Assembly: GCA_027475525.1 (NCBI GenBank)
Contig: JAMWFC010000098.1
Span: 21,714-85,713 of the forward strand
Length of the DNA: 64,000 nt
Direction: 5' to 3'
Origin: Macrolepiota albuminosa
Lineage: Eukaryota; Basidiomycota; Agaricomycetes; Agaricales; Agaricaceae
Of this stretch, positions 36,234 to 46,928 are shown in pieces (position 1 is the stretch's first letter; every line of letters begins with the position of its first letter). Made by a program: the position numbers and the translations under genes. A model generated the notes under the pieces. The model saw only the letters and a list, made by a program, of their open reading frames with translations, searched no databases and was not told where the DNA came from.

Positions 36234-36712
36234 GAATAATCTGTAATGCCCTCGGTGTCAGTTAAACACGAGCTCATCGTGTACGACGACGTACTCGACG
36301 GAGATCGGTAGGCGCAGTCGCCGGACGCTCCTAAATTTGGTGCACGTGATTATTGATCAATGGTGCCTTCTTTTAAAGTCTGTGCTTCTGACTCGGTCGG
36401 CAATGCTTTTTTTAGCGACAACTCTTCGTATTATGATATCTAGCTACGTAATGGAGCAAAGAAAACTCTGATAAAGGAATCGTCTCTGCGTTAAGAGTAC
36501 AACGGAGCAGATTGGAGCATCCCATGTGCACAAGGAAGGCATGATGAGAGCCATGCTTGTTTCTTTGCATGATGGTGCATCTTGAGTCTTTTACCACGTG
36601 GAAGCATCGGTGCTGTGTCCGACGTGTGAAGCGCAAAATTCGGACCTGCGAGCTGATTAGATTTTAATCAGGTACAGAAAATCAGCTAACCTTCATTACA
36701 GTGTCGCCAAGT

Positions 36713-36866
36713 CATTTTGACAGCAAAGTATGGGTTTCTGTTACTTTCTATAAAATAATTAGCAGGATCTTGGATTGCGTACGTGTGTGCATTTTGACAG
36801 CAAAGTATGGGTTTCTGTTACTTTCTATAAAATAATTAGCAGGATCTTGGATTGCGTACGTGTGTG
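36713..36866. repeat. 77-bp perfect tandem duplication 13
   Basis: Period 77, intergenic. Confidence 0.9.
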
Positions 36867-37646
36867 TAGCACTAACACTTCGGCAAGACGGTTCGTGGTT
36901 CTGATCCTTCGAGCAACCGTGGCTCAGTATATATCTACAGCTGAGCGCCTTCACTTATCAAGGCGCACACCAATGGGTGGGTCTAAGCCAGACTCACTCA
37001 GACTTCTACCAGCACTGCCAACTAAGCGCGTTGATATTATGTTACAGATTTCCAATTGGGAAAACCTCACTTGGAAAATTGGTGTGAGGACCTTCGGCCA
37101 TCTTGTGGACTTGTGAATGCCGAGGGACTGCAAAAGTGATGGAATGAAGTATCTTTGATTCACACTATGCATCTGCCAGTGTACAAAGCAGTGACAAACT
37201 AGCAGTAACTGTAATCTTCCCAGATATAGCAATCTTGCTCGATCGTATTTGTACCCTTCAAGGAACAAAGCGGTGATAGATAGAGAATCGGGCTTTCTTG
37301 GGGATGTAATCAAATCCTGTTCTTGCAATTGTTCTTTCGATATGGAAAACAAGGCCAATGTTCGACTAACCAATTATCCATAGAACAATATCACGAGATA
37401 GCAATCAGGCGGCAATAACGGAACCCTGTGCGTGGTTATGTTAATAAAAATAGACGTGAGAGGTGGATCCGGAGGGATTGAGGGATCTAGAATTATACTG
37501 TACCCATGAGCTTCGTAATCAATGATAGACGCTCTCTTACGAAGACTCCACTCCTCGTGTTGACAAAAGGGCAATGGGTGTGTGGAAGTACACACTGCCT
37601 GGCAATGAGTTTCGGAGGTATCATTGCGGAGAGGGTTCCTTGGAGT

Positions 37647-37800
37647 TCAGGGGATGATGCATTGACGAACAGCATTCTAAGCCGAAAGACTTCAGCTAGT
37701 ATTAGTAGAGCTACTGATGTCTGTCAGGGGATGATGCATTGACGAACAGCATTCTAAGCCGAAAGACTTCAGCTAGTATTAGTAGAGCTACTGATGTCTG
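37647..37800. repeat. 77-bp perfect tandem duplication 14
   Basis: Period 77, intergenic, about 100 bases upstream of EMC6. Confidence 0.9.
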
Positions 37801-37901
37801 ATATTGGTACTAGTGCAACTGGATAAGCATTTTCACACAACTCCAATTGCACGTGATCGACGACGAGTGACGCGCAACGCAACGTTCCATTCTCAACGGC
37901 C

Positions 37902-38370
37902 ATGTCGACGACGGCTGAGGCCGCAGCACAACTCATTTACCCTGCAAACGTTCAGGCGAATTCTTGCCTAATAAATGTCAAGTTTCTCTCATCCTGCTTC
38001 GCTGGGGCAGCCGCGGGCATTCTTGGCCTTGAGAACTGGCTTGGCTTCGCTTTTTTCCTCGCCTCCACACTCATCACTTCTGCCTCAATTTATAACATCA
38101 ATTGCCGCAGGCGGCCTGAAAAATACATTCAAGGGGGTCTGGCTGAGCTTGTCAACCCTGGGCAGGATAATGTTTTCACTTTCATACTCGTTTGGACTCT
38201 CTTCTATGGTAAGTCCGGTGATTTGCACAGAAGAGGAAGACCATGCGGACTCACCGGGACTTTTTGTATGGTTTCTGCTTAGGTATTGTACATGGTGAGA
38301 TGCCGACTTCAATCTTTTCCGCCGTGCCATGGGCTTATCACCTTTTCTCGGCGATCAAGTGTACGACTAA
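37902..38370 (+). CDS. EMC6: ER membrane protein complex subunit 6 (EMC6)
   Basis: Three exons: 37902-38208, 38283-38294 and 38360-38370, 109 residues, close to the 110 of the human protein. The spliced protein has NVKFLSSCFAGAAAGILGL, two further hydrophobic segments, and FTFILVWTLFYGIVHVYD at the end; FYG-IVHVY matches the family C-terminus. Known: EMC6 is a small membrane subunit of the EMC insertase that inserts tail-anchored and multi-pass proteins into the ER membrane. Exons 2 and 3 are only 12 and 11 coding bases long. Reading through the second intron instead would give a foreign tail, which supports the spliced form. Confidence 0.9.
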
Positions 38371-38862
38371 TCTTCGCGCCATACCTCGGGTCTCCGGGTA
38401 TGGTTTTGCCCCTTTGTGCTCTTCTCGTGGGTTTCCACTCGCTCCTAGGCCCCTGTGGTTGTTGATGGAATGCCGTTAGCATCTCGTGTCATCGCAAGGA
38501 AGTACACAGATCTATTAGGACTTATTGTCGTCAATTTTTGCAATGTATTGAGTGAGGTATTGTAGTCTCCTGTCGTAAGAATCAGCAATCGATCGATGAT
38601 CTTCAACGTAGGTGGAACGAGCCAGTCCTCAAAAGGTTGTCTATATTTTGCTTCGTTTCAGTATTGTCACATCAGCCTGATCGGGGCAGGATCTGACACG
38701 TGGGAGCTGCCACGCGACTCCATGTAGACACGTGGCAGTATCGGTGGCTGTGCGGTATCCGTTCCGGACTTCCTTCCAGTTGCAGAAAAGAGGAGCCATG
38801 TTGTTGAAATACTGCCTGATCACATTCACTACCACCCCACACACATACAAAATATCCTGATC
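38371..38862. other. spacer between EMC6 and the DUF6593-like gene
   Basis: About 490 bases with no supported gene; presumably EMC6 3' UTR and the next promoter. CACGTG occurs near 38697 and again near 38729. Confidence 0.4.
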
Positions 38863-39657
38863 ATGCCTGGCTCGCAGGTTCTCCTTCAATATGGTGATGA
38901 TCCCTTCAACAACACCTTCGATGATCTAGAAGGACGAAGAGCTTTCACTCTGTACGTCGACCGCCTAAATTCAAATTTACAGCTGTCCATCTGACTCTTG
39001 CCTGTGACCACAGTACATCTGTATGCTTCGTTCTTTCTGGTCCCAAAGCATGTAATAACTTCTCTGATTCGCGTCTCGTCTAGGCTGGGCACTATCCCAA
39101 TGCCGTCTTCAGACTAACACGCGAACCTGCATGGTCACAGCGACATCCGTCTATCATGGGGCCAGGAAAATCCTACTTTTACTTTGGACCAGAAAACGCG
39201 CCAGGTTACATAATATACGGCAACAATCGCAACACACTACCCATGCCCCATTTCCTACGACAGCGGCGCGAAGGCAGCACGTGAGTATCAAGCTCATGTT
39301 GAACGCTTGAGCTTTTTTTTTTCGTTATCTCATGGATGTTCGGCGTGGCTGACGCTGATTTCCGAAGGTCACGCTACTTCACTTCACAAGCTGGAAAAGA
39401 TTACAAGTGGAGGATTTCTCCGTTGCGCATGGAGGTGTGTCTTTTTTTCTCGTATCTTGTGACCTTGAAACAGATCTTTTTCGGCGCTCTAGCTGTTCGA
39501 TGGCCGCACAATCCTTGCAGTGTGGGAGTTGAGCCATCCAGATGCAGAGTTCCATGCCCAACTAACAATAAACCCTCCTGGCCTTCCTGTCGTCACAGAA
39601 ATCGTGACAACTTTGGCGATGAACAGAATGGCGCAGAAACTTCGATGGGTGTCGTAG
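38863..39657 (+). CDS. DUF6593-like small protein
   Basis: Several short exons. The opening QVLLQYGDDPFNNTFDD and RRAFTL recall the basidiomycete DUF6593 start (a beta-strand followed by NTT-type residues). Then HYPNAVFRLTREPAW, a central YFYFGPENAPGYIIYG, SRYFTSQAGKDYKWRI, and LSHPDAEFHAQLTINPPGL with a final helix VVTEIVTTLAMNRMAQ. The layout of strands followed by a C-terminal helix beginning EIVTTL fits that family. Function is unknown; members are often highly paralogous in mushrooms. Exon borders after 39400 are approximate. Confidence 0.65.
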
Positions 39658-39965
39658 CAGGCTCCCGCGCTCATATCTTTTGTCAATCCATGACCATCTT
39701 TACTATCACCACGACCTTTTCATTTGATCATTGTATGTATGCAACCCCAATATGAAAAAGCCACTACTACATGTATCTCGACATAGTTCATTCACTCCTT
39801 CATTCGGATCTTAACCCGCGTGTAGCATTACCTTTGCAGATCTATCCATTTCTCACAATTTACAAATATATCTGATACCCTATCCTCTATTCTCAACCTA
39901 ATCAGCTGAGACCAGGAAGTCGCCGTCATTAACGCCGCGGCATCTCCCAACTACAAATCGTAAAG

Positions 39966-42937
39966 TCACTTGTCTTCTTCCTTCTGCGAGAGTTCCTCTC
40001 GGATCTTTAACAAGCGTGACCACTCCGGTTCGTCTTCGAAGTCTCGTGTACGACCCATGAACGACCGCACAATGCTGCGGCCGTGCAATTGCCACTTACT
40101 TTCCTCCACACGTGGTCCAAAGTTCCTTAGCACATCTACAATATCCTCCACCTCTTCAAGGGCTTCACGCCACCGCTCTACATCCGTCTCACCCTTCTGC
40201 ATCGTCCCCGCCACCCCGGTTCGATACCCATCCAGATATGCGTTGAGAGCTTCTTCCCAGCGACCCTCCCACGTGAGCAGCCGAGCATATGCACGGAAAA
40301 CCCGCGGAGACGATACGCGAGGTAATAAAATTCGCTCAAACAATCTGCTAACGCTGCCGACTAACCCGCGTCCCTCATTTGGGTTCTGCCCCGCCACCGC
40401 CGCCGCTTCATCGCCCTCGGCACCTTCGTCTTCGGGGTTCGTCGGCGCTCGTGTGACGGCTGCGACCAGACGTTCGAGTACCTCAATATCGACGGAGTCG
40501 GCACCCATCTTGTCGCTTGTCTCCTCTACTACACGACCAAGAGCGCGACATGACTCCGCCAGTTCACCGACGTCCATTGCGACGACCATATAATTTGACC
40601 ACATGCGCCAATTATCGTAACTGAATTTCAGACCCTGTTTGAGTGCGCGGAAGGCTAGAAGCTTGTTAGAGAAGGCAATCGATTTCGTGGTTTCCTCCAC
40701 CGAGCTTTCCTCGGTGCCGTCAGCCTAAGAAGGTTGAGTAATGACCAGGATCAGCAGGATGGTCGTTTTTATGAATTAAAGAACCACCCATATGGTGTGG
40801 CGTCTGCTTACCTTGTCGTCTGAGGCCCTCTTACTTGAGGTCGTCCCGATTCGGAGATACATACTTGCAAGATTGTTCCAGCTCTCTGCATCGTCCTCGT
40901 CAATAGCGACACAGCGTGCAAAGGCGTTCTTTGCTTCTTCCCAGTCCTCAACGCGCATGGCCGCACATCCGAGAATGAACCATGAACGTGAAATGAGAGG
41001 ATTGATCGCTACTGCACGTTTGAGGCAAGTGATGGCCTCTGAAAACTTAGCCCGAGAAAAGTAGTATCCCCCAAGCGCACGCATGGCGCGCGCAGAGCTG
41101 CCTTTGGATATTTTCCAAGCACGCTCATAGTGCTCGACCGCATTATCGGGCTCGAGATCACCTAGTATGCACCACAACTTTGCCTCTCGTGCGTTGTCGT
41201 GGATTTCACGTCTGTTAACAGATGTAATTTTCCCCCTTGAAACTATTTCCTCCGCCTCCGCCTTTCGGCCTTCTAATAGATCCCGCACGATGGCTATTCC
41301 CTTCTCCGGTCGCTCAAGCGTGACCCAGCATTTAACAACTTCCTCCCACATCTCCAGCCTCTCAAAAATTTCGAGAGCCGAGCGTATGACTCCCAGACTC
41401 AGGAAGCGCAGCGCCAGCTCTCGCTCGAGCTCCCATTTACTCGGAATAGGGATGGAGTGAAAATAGAGCAGTCGCTCCTGCAGGGTGGAGTCCGCAGTTG
41501 GCATTTGATCGATTAGGGCCTGTAGCTGTAGTGTTGATCGTTCAACCGTGCGCGTACGTGATGATTCAAGGCGTGACCGAAGGAGAAGCGCCATTGTATG
41601 AACAGACCAATTTCGGGGATGGGATATTACCCGTGATATGTAAGGCGTCATCTGTTCATTAGTGAGACCATGAGATGGCGACGTGTTCTTTACGTTGAGG
41701 CACATGGCGAGCAGGATACATTGATCAAGCGGGTGAAGGGGCGGCTGGGAAGAAGGGACGTGTTCTTTACGTTGAGGCACATGGCGAGCAGGATACATTG
41801 ATCAAGCGGGTGAAGGGGCGGCTGGGAAGAAGGGCTTATGTGCTTAAGACGAGAACTATGCGCAGATGGGCTCGAGGAAGTGAATTCAGTCTGTTCCAAA
41901 AGAGTGTCATCATGAGAGCGATGGTTTCAGGGATATTGAGCTGTTGATCCTGAGGCTTCTCTGCACCCTCTTCCGTAGAATCAGACGAGCCCGTAGCTGA
42001 CATAGTATCATCATCGGGCATGTGACTCTCTGCTAACAACACAAGTTGGCTGAGATCAGATTGTTGGAACTTAGTTCTTTTCCCAAGGGCACCCGTAAGC
42101 TCGTATTCCAGAGCTGTGGTTTTCGCCGCTTGGACAAATAGGTCCGCTGCTGACCGATCCTGAGAGAGCTGATGCTCCAGTAAGCCCTCTTCCAAAATCA
42201 GGCGACCGGCAAGGTCGGGCTCGGCCGAAAGACCTGCTTTTAATGGCTCTAAGCCCGCCATCAACATGGAGGATTGAGGCACAGGTTCATCAAGCACTTG
42301 TTGGTGGACAAAGGCCACGCGCAGCCTCCACCATAAAGCCGATTGACAGTGGTCGTAAGGAAGGGCCAATAAAATCTGCGCAAGGCGAAGGAAGGCTGCG
42401 ACTTTCGTGAGATGGTACGCGGGCTCGCCGCCTTGCGCGAGCTCAGATATAGCCTTTCTGTTGAAAGGAAGGCTGCGACTTTCGTGAGATGGTACGCGGG
42501 CTCGCCGCCTTGCGCGAGCTCAGATATAGCCTTTCTGTTGATTGTCTCTTCTGTCACTTCTGTTGATTGCACGGAATGATTTCTAGAGGCTGTACATCTA
42601 GATCAGGGCCAGTCCAATTCAGTTGTACAAACGCATGGAGGCAAGCAACGGCCAAAGTCAACCGTATAAGTTCAGCTTCAGCAGGTGCAGCGGCGGAACG
42701 AGGATTTAGGTCAAAGGCCTGATTGAAAGGCGAATCAAGATTGCCTGATTGGATGTGGAATAGCTCACGAGAATTGGGAGAAGTCAAGGCGTCACGAAAC
42801 CTGCCCTCTACGACCGCTTTGGCTAGATCAGCAGCAGGACCAGCAACGTCCTGCATTTGGGCAGGCCATTTACCTCTCAAAAGTGCCTTTTCGATAGGAG
42901 AAACACTCGAACCCATTGAGATATGTATGTCGTACAT
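39966..42937 (-). CDS. TTC27/Emw1-like tetratricopeptide repeat protein
   Basis: A few long exons from the ATG at 42937 (or 42916). N-terminal helical region ending in ACLHAFVQLNWTGPDL, then ALWWRLRVAFVHQQVLDEP, LILEEGLLEHQL and TKFQQSDLSQLVLL. The C-terminal half has tetratricopeptide repeats: AKLWCILGDLEPDNAVEHYE, FSEAITCLKRAVAINPL, SWFILGCAAMRVEDWEEA and FARCVAIDEDDAESWNNLA, then SYDNWRMWSNYM. The pattern WCILGD...A.RALG.YYF matches TTC27/yeast Emw1. Known: Emw1 is essential and linked to cell-wall maintenance; TTC27 acts as a TPR co-chaperone. The specific job here is inferred. Two 77-base duplications (41680 and 42388) split the ORF. Confidence 0.87.
41680..41833. repeat. 77-bp perfect tandem duplication 15
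   Basis: Period 77, inside the TTC27-like gene; causes an apparent frame break mid-gene. Confidence 0.92.
42388..42541. repeat. 77-bp perfect tandem duplication 16
   Basis: Period 77, inside the N-terminal half of the TTC27-like gene. Confidence 0.92.
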
Positions 42938-43966
42938 TTGATCGCTTCTAGATTTTTTGGATATCTGTCATGTGACGACATCTGTTTAATCTTATCAACC
43001 TAAACCAAAAAGCGAGTTCTTTTATCCACGTCTTCCTCGCCTCGCCACAGTGGACAGGACCTCCGCGGTCCAATATCAATCTTTCTTACACTGACTTCTT
43101 TCTTATCTCTGCCTAGCAGCAGGGAAATACTTCCATCCGATCTCATAGGAGATCCGAGTTTATGGATTGATACCGAGAGACATTCCAGACCATGTCATGC
43201 TTCAGGAGATGACTTCCCACATTACCACATTATTCCTGTGATCTTTCTTCTCATTCTCCATAAAGACCATGTCATGCTTCAGGAGATGACTTCCCACATT
43301 ACCACATTATTCCTGTGATCTTTCTTCTCATTCTCCATAAAAACGGAATTAAATCAGCTCCGGCAGTCTGGTTAGCAAGCTAGTTCCTAAAGGATTAATG
43401 ACATTCTGCTGAGAAACAACCTGAAAGAGCTCAAGATGCGACGTAATACTACTAATGCTCATATGGCGGCGATTCACTTATCAAAACCCGAGATGACGAT
43501 AAAAGTGACTTTTGCCCCGGCCGGTTCCTCACCTCAAGCTGGCAGCCTGGCTCAACTTGTAGTATTACTCTCACAGTGGATTGATTTCACACATTTACTA
43601 AAGTCAAACCAACGTTGGCCAGTTAACTTGATCTAGCCACCGGCTTACGGAGTCGTCTGTGCTCAAAGTGATCAATAGGGCCTCTTCAAGGATTACCCAC
43701 CCGAGGAGAACTGCTTCCGGCCAGAAGCAGATTTCTGAGGCAATTTTGGGGTTCGTGAACCGTTAGATATAGACGAGTATGTACGGGATTAGATTTGAAT
43801 TTGATTTTTTCCATGTACTCCAAGGCTTTGCCACCCTGAGCCTCATGTTAAGCCGAATGTCAGCGTATGCGGAAAGCGCCGGCATTGGTGCCGAGATTAT
43901 GAAAAACACAAGTACAAACATATTTTCCGAAAGGACCGCACCGAAGCTTTTTTTGGACGTTACTGG
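42938..43966. other. divergent spacer, TTC27-like gene / nuclear-looking protein
   Basis: About 1 kb with the duplication at 43187-43340. Short frames only; no supported gene. Confidence 0.45.
43187..43340. repeat. 77-bp perfect tandem duplication 17
   Basis: Period 77, intergenic. Confidence 0.9.
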
Positions 43967-45137
43967 ATGACTCGTCGTCCTACTGTTTACGATCTCTCGA
44001 GTCTTCGCCTATACCCTGATGGTTCCCGCGTTCTGCAGAGTGCTTCTCAGAACCAGAAGCTGCGGTATGCAGCTGGGACAGTACAGGATTCTCGAGGTAA
44101 TTGGTTTGCGCGCAACGCTGCTGGATCAGGAGCTGTTGGGAGGTATAGAAAAGTGAAGGTGGTAAAGGAGGAGAAGGAAAAGTACGAGGAGCCAGGGGAC
44201 GATGTATTTGAGGGAGAGGAGGACGAGCTATTTAAGCGCAAAACAAGGGGACGACAGGAAGGACGAAGACCTGACTTGCGACCCACAAAACGCCAGAAGT
44301 TCTTTCGAGACTTTGATTTTCTTACACCTGCAGCTGCAGATGGTTCTGAGCTTACACATGCACTTCCTTCTTCTGTAATTCTATCCTTGTCATCTAGTGG
44401 TAATTTTCGAATTTATATGTCCCTCTAGGACCTACTCAAATCTATACACTATTTTGCGAGCTCGTACTATCACGAGCGGGGGCAGTTATTCAATGCTTCA
44501 AAAGAGTATCGTCGGAGGAAGAAGCAGAAGAGACTAAAAAGACTTCAGCGACAGAAAAAGGTTGAGCCAGATCGCGAAGGTTCTGGGGAATCGGATGAGG
44601 ATTCTGAACAAGACGAAGCAAACCGACCTGGTAGGAAAAAGGGGGTAAGTGAAGTAGTTCATCGAAAGGACATGTATAAGGTGTTGGATGGCTCTGCGCT
44701 GATGGCGATAGGTATGTGTTGAGTTCAGTCTTGTGTAATTTGTTAATATGCCTTAATTGTAATTTCATTCGAAAGGAATGCTGATGCAGGAGTATGTTTC
44801 GCGCACGCTAGAGGTCCGAATTCCTGACGGATGGGAAGAGATGATACGTAATGCTTACAGCGACGAAGAGGCTACGACTGAAGATGGTGAGTCGAATGTT
44901 GACAATCACTTTGCTTTACCGAGGATATCTGTTCAAGGGGACCCGGAAGCCGAATTAACGGATGACAATTCAAAGGACAATGTTGAAAACGACCGCGAGT
45001 CTCAGGAAGATGAAAGCGGAGGCGATAGTGATGGTGACGAAAGTCATAGGACGATGAGATTGAGGTCCAGCAGGACAGTGATGAGAGCGAGGAGTAAGCT
45101 TGAGACTAGGCGCATGTCGCTGCGACATCGATCATGA
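43967..45137 (+). CDS. uncharacterised charged, probably nuclear protein
   Basis: Three exons, 43967-44374, 44429-44711 and 44776-45137, about 350 residues. I do not recognise the family with confidence. Seen: YDLSSLRLYPDGSRVLQSA at the start, a Lys/Arg/Glu-rich stretch with RPTKRQKFF, a conserved-looking segment LLKSIHYFASSYYHERGQLF, a basic helix RRRKKQKRLKRLQRQKK, then KDMYKVLDGSALMAIGMLMQE, and an acidic Asp/Glu/Ser tail closing with an Arg-rich end. The paired HYFAS-YY and LDGSALMAIG motifs look like one domain split by a charged insert. An RNA polymerase I factor (Rrn9-type) crossed my mind, but I cannot support it. It is convergent with the uL13m gene. Confidence 0.7.
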
Positions 45138-45180
45138 CCTTTTTTGTTAGCAATTAGTATTATATGTATACTCTACGACA

Positions 45181-45937
45181 TCATGATTGTTTTGTTGTCC
45201 CCTTCTTCCAATTTTCCTGCAAAGTCTGAGTTGTCGTGATCCGCGTAGGGTCATAATCGGGCGGTAGCGTGCCGTCGTCCCAGCTTTTCAGGATATTTGC
45301 ACCTTGTACACCCATATGGATACCAGGGAAGATCCGAAGGCGTTCCAAACGACGATCACGCAGCTTGTTTTTCGGTAACATACCAGAGACAGCATGCCGA
45401 ATGATCTGCAAGAGGAATTCAGTCGACGAGAAAGACAGCCGTCACGAAAGACACTCACTTCGTCCGGCTTCCGCTCCATCATATGCTTGTACGGCGTCTC
45501 TTTGAGTCCTCCAGGGTACATGGTATGCTTGCGGTAAAGAAGTTGTTGTTCTTTCTTGCCAGTGACCTTGATTTTTCGCGAGTTTGTAACAATGACATAG
45601 TCTCCACAGTCGACTGTGCGAAGTACGTCAGCAATGACTTATAGCACAGTAGTCGCGAGTTTGTAACAATGACATAGTCTCCACAGTCGACTGTGCGAAG
45701 TACGTCAGCAATGACTTATAGCACAGTAGTGATAGTGTACCGCTGGGGTCGTAAATGGGTTTGTGCTTTCCCATTAGTACGAGCGCGATACGCTCAGCTA
45801 GTTTTCCGAGAATGCGGTCCGAAGCATCGACGTGGTGCCACACTCGCGCATATGCAAGGGCAGTCTAAGCAAGAGTCATGAGGATACAGGCGACTTGTAC
45901 GTATAAGAGGACATACATTGCCGATAACTTGAGACAT
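45181..45937 (-). CDS. MRPL23: mitochondrial large ribosomal subunit protein uL13m
   Basis: At least four exons from the ATG at 45937 (MSQVIGN). Then [19 protein letters not shown] and [12 protein letters not shown], the conserved uL13 opening; [39 protein letters not shown]; and [19 protein letters not shown] with IFPGIHMG. The HPY-type motif is replaced by [13 protein letters not shown], as in mitochondrial forms. Known: uL13 binds 23S rRNA in the large subunit; this version is mitochondrial by similarity to MRPL23. A 77-base duplication (45576-45729) repeats most of the second exon, so the coding sequence is interrupted only in the assembly. Confidence 0.9.
45576..45729. repeat. 77-bp perfect tandem duplication 18
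   Basis: Period 77; repeats the exon encoding [11 protein letters not shown] in the uL13m gene together with its intron acceptor. Confidence 0.92.
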
Positions 45938-46883
45938 TATGTCGAGCTCGCTATGATTGACAATGAGCAGACCAAAAAAGTTGTTGCAGGGGATCCTTTG
46001 GGTAATTACTTCCCACGGTCAGTCAGCTGGAGCCTGGAAACCTATTACACACTCTTAACTTTAACACAACTGTACTCATTCTGTAGGCGTGGATGCATTT
46101 CGGATGAATCTCAGTTCTAAAACTCATTTGACACAAGGGTGTACCGATTATCCAAGTTGAATTCCAGGATGGTCGATTCGGAGATTGAATAGACAGTGAG
46201 TGAAATCCGGTATCAACGACTACATAAAGCCCATTTACCGGTACCTTAGACAATGTGAGCAAAGCCCAAGAGCACAATAAGTAAGGTGTTTCAATATGGC
46301 ACGAACGTATATTACTCACCCTCAGTCCGATAATAAACGACTGAGGGTTCTATCCTACGAGTGTGGAAATGTAAATAGACGAACGGTGCGAGAGGCCTTT
46401 GTCCGAGTGCCACGAGAGCAATACAATATTCTTGCGACGCTTCGCAACGTGACTTTGGCCGAATAAATGTCATTTACGATAAAAGAGCAGTTCGAACGAA
46501 CTCTTTTTGTAAGGACTTCTGCAATAGGGGATGTCGAATGATAAAGGTCCTCAGCATGAACGACGAATGTGACATGGATTATTGTTTTCTGTAGCACGCT
46601 TCTCGTCACATTGCGCCACAGTACACACGGTGGTACAGAACAAGACACGACGTATCACCTTTGCTCGCCAAATGTGCCTCGTAAAGCCTGATTCATAGTA
46701 CAAGAAACCAAATTTCCAGAAAATTACGATTCGAATATATAAAACTAACATAACACTACACACCATCCAACAAGAAGAAGAAGAGCGCATCCCCATCCCA
46801 ATGCCATCACCTAACCTCCAAAGGCGGCACCCACTCAGGAATATCATCCCAAAGAAGAAGAGCGCATCCCCATCCCAATGCCA
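45938..46883. other. region without a supported gene
   Basis: About 950 bases between uL13m (5' side) and the Nup42-like gene (3' side). Minus-strand frames at 46023-46319 and 46355-46648 show no motif. Start of duplication 19 lies here. Confidence 0.45.
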
Positions 46884-46928
46884 TCACCTAACCTCCAAAG
46901 GCGGCACCCACTCAGGAATATCATCCCA
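46775..46928. repeat. 77-bp perfect tandem duplication 19
   Basis: Period 77; overlaps the last codons of the Nup42-like gene, so its C-terminal WVPPLEV-type end occurs twice. Confidence 0.9.

Larger units (their letters stand above)
36234..37901. other. 1.7-kb region without a supported gene
   Basis: Two 77-base duplications lie here (36713-36866 and 37647-37800). A 140-codon open frame on minus (36951-37373) has no recognised motif and irregular composition, so I do not call it. Promoters of the flanking divergent genes are expected. Confidence 0.45.

Noticed and set aside
36951..37373. 140-codon minus-strand open frame
   Set aside because: No recognisable motif, no splice context and irregular composition; probably chance.
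44645..44668. A GTAAGT...AG stretch in the nuclear-looking protein as an intron
   Set aside because: Only about 24 bases and the frame reads through it into a conserved-looking motif, so it is kept as coding.
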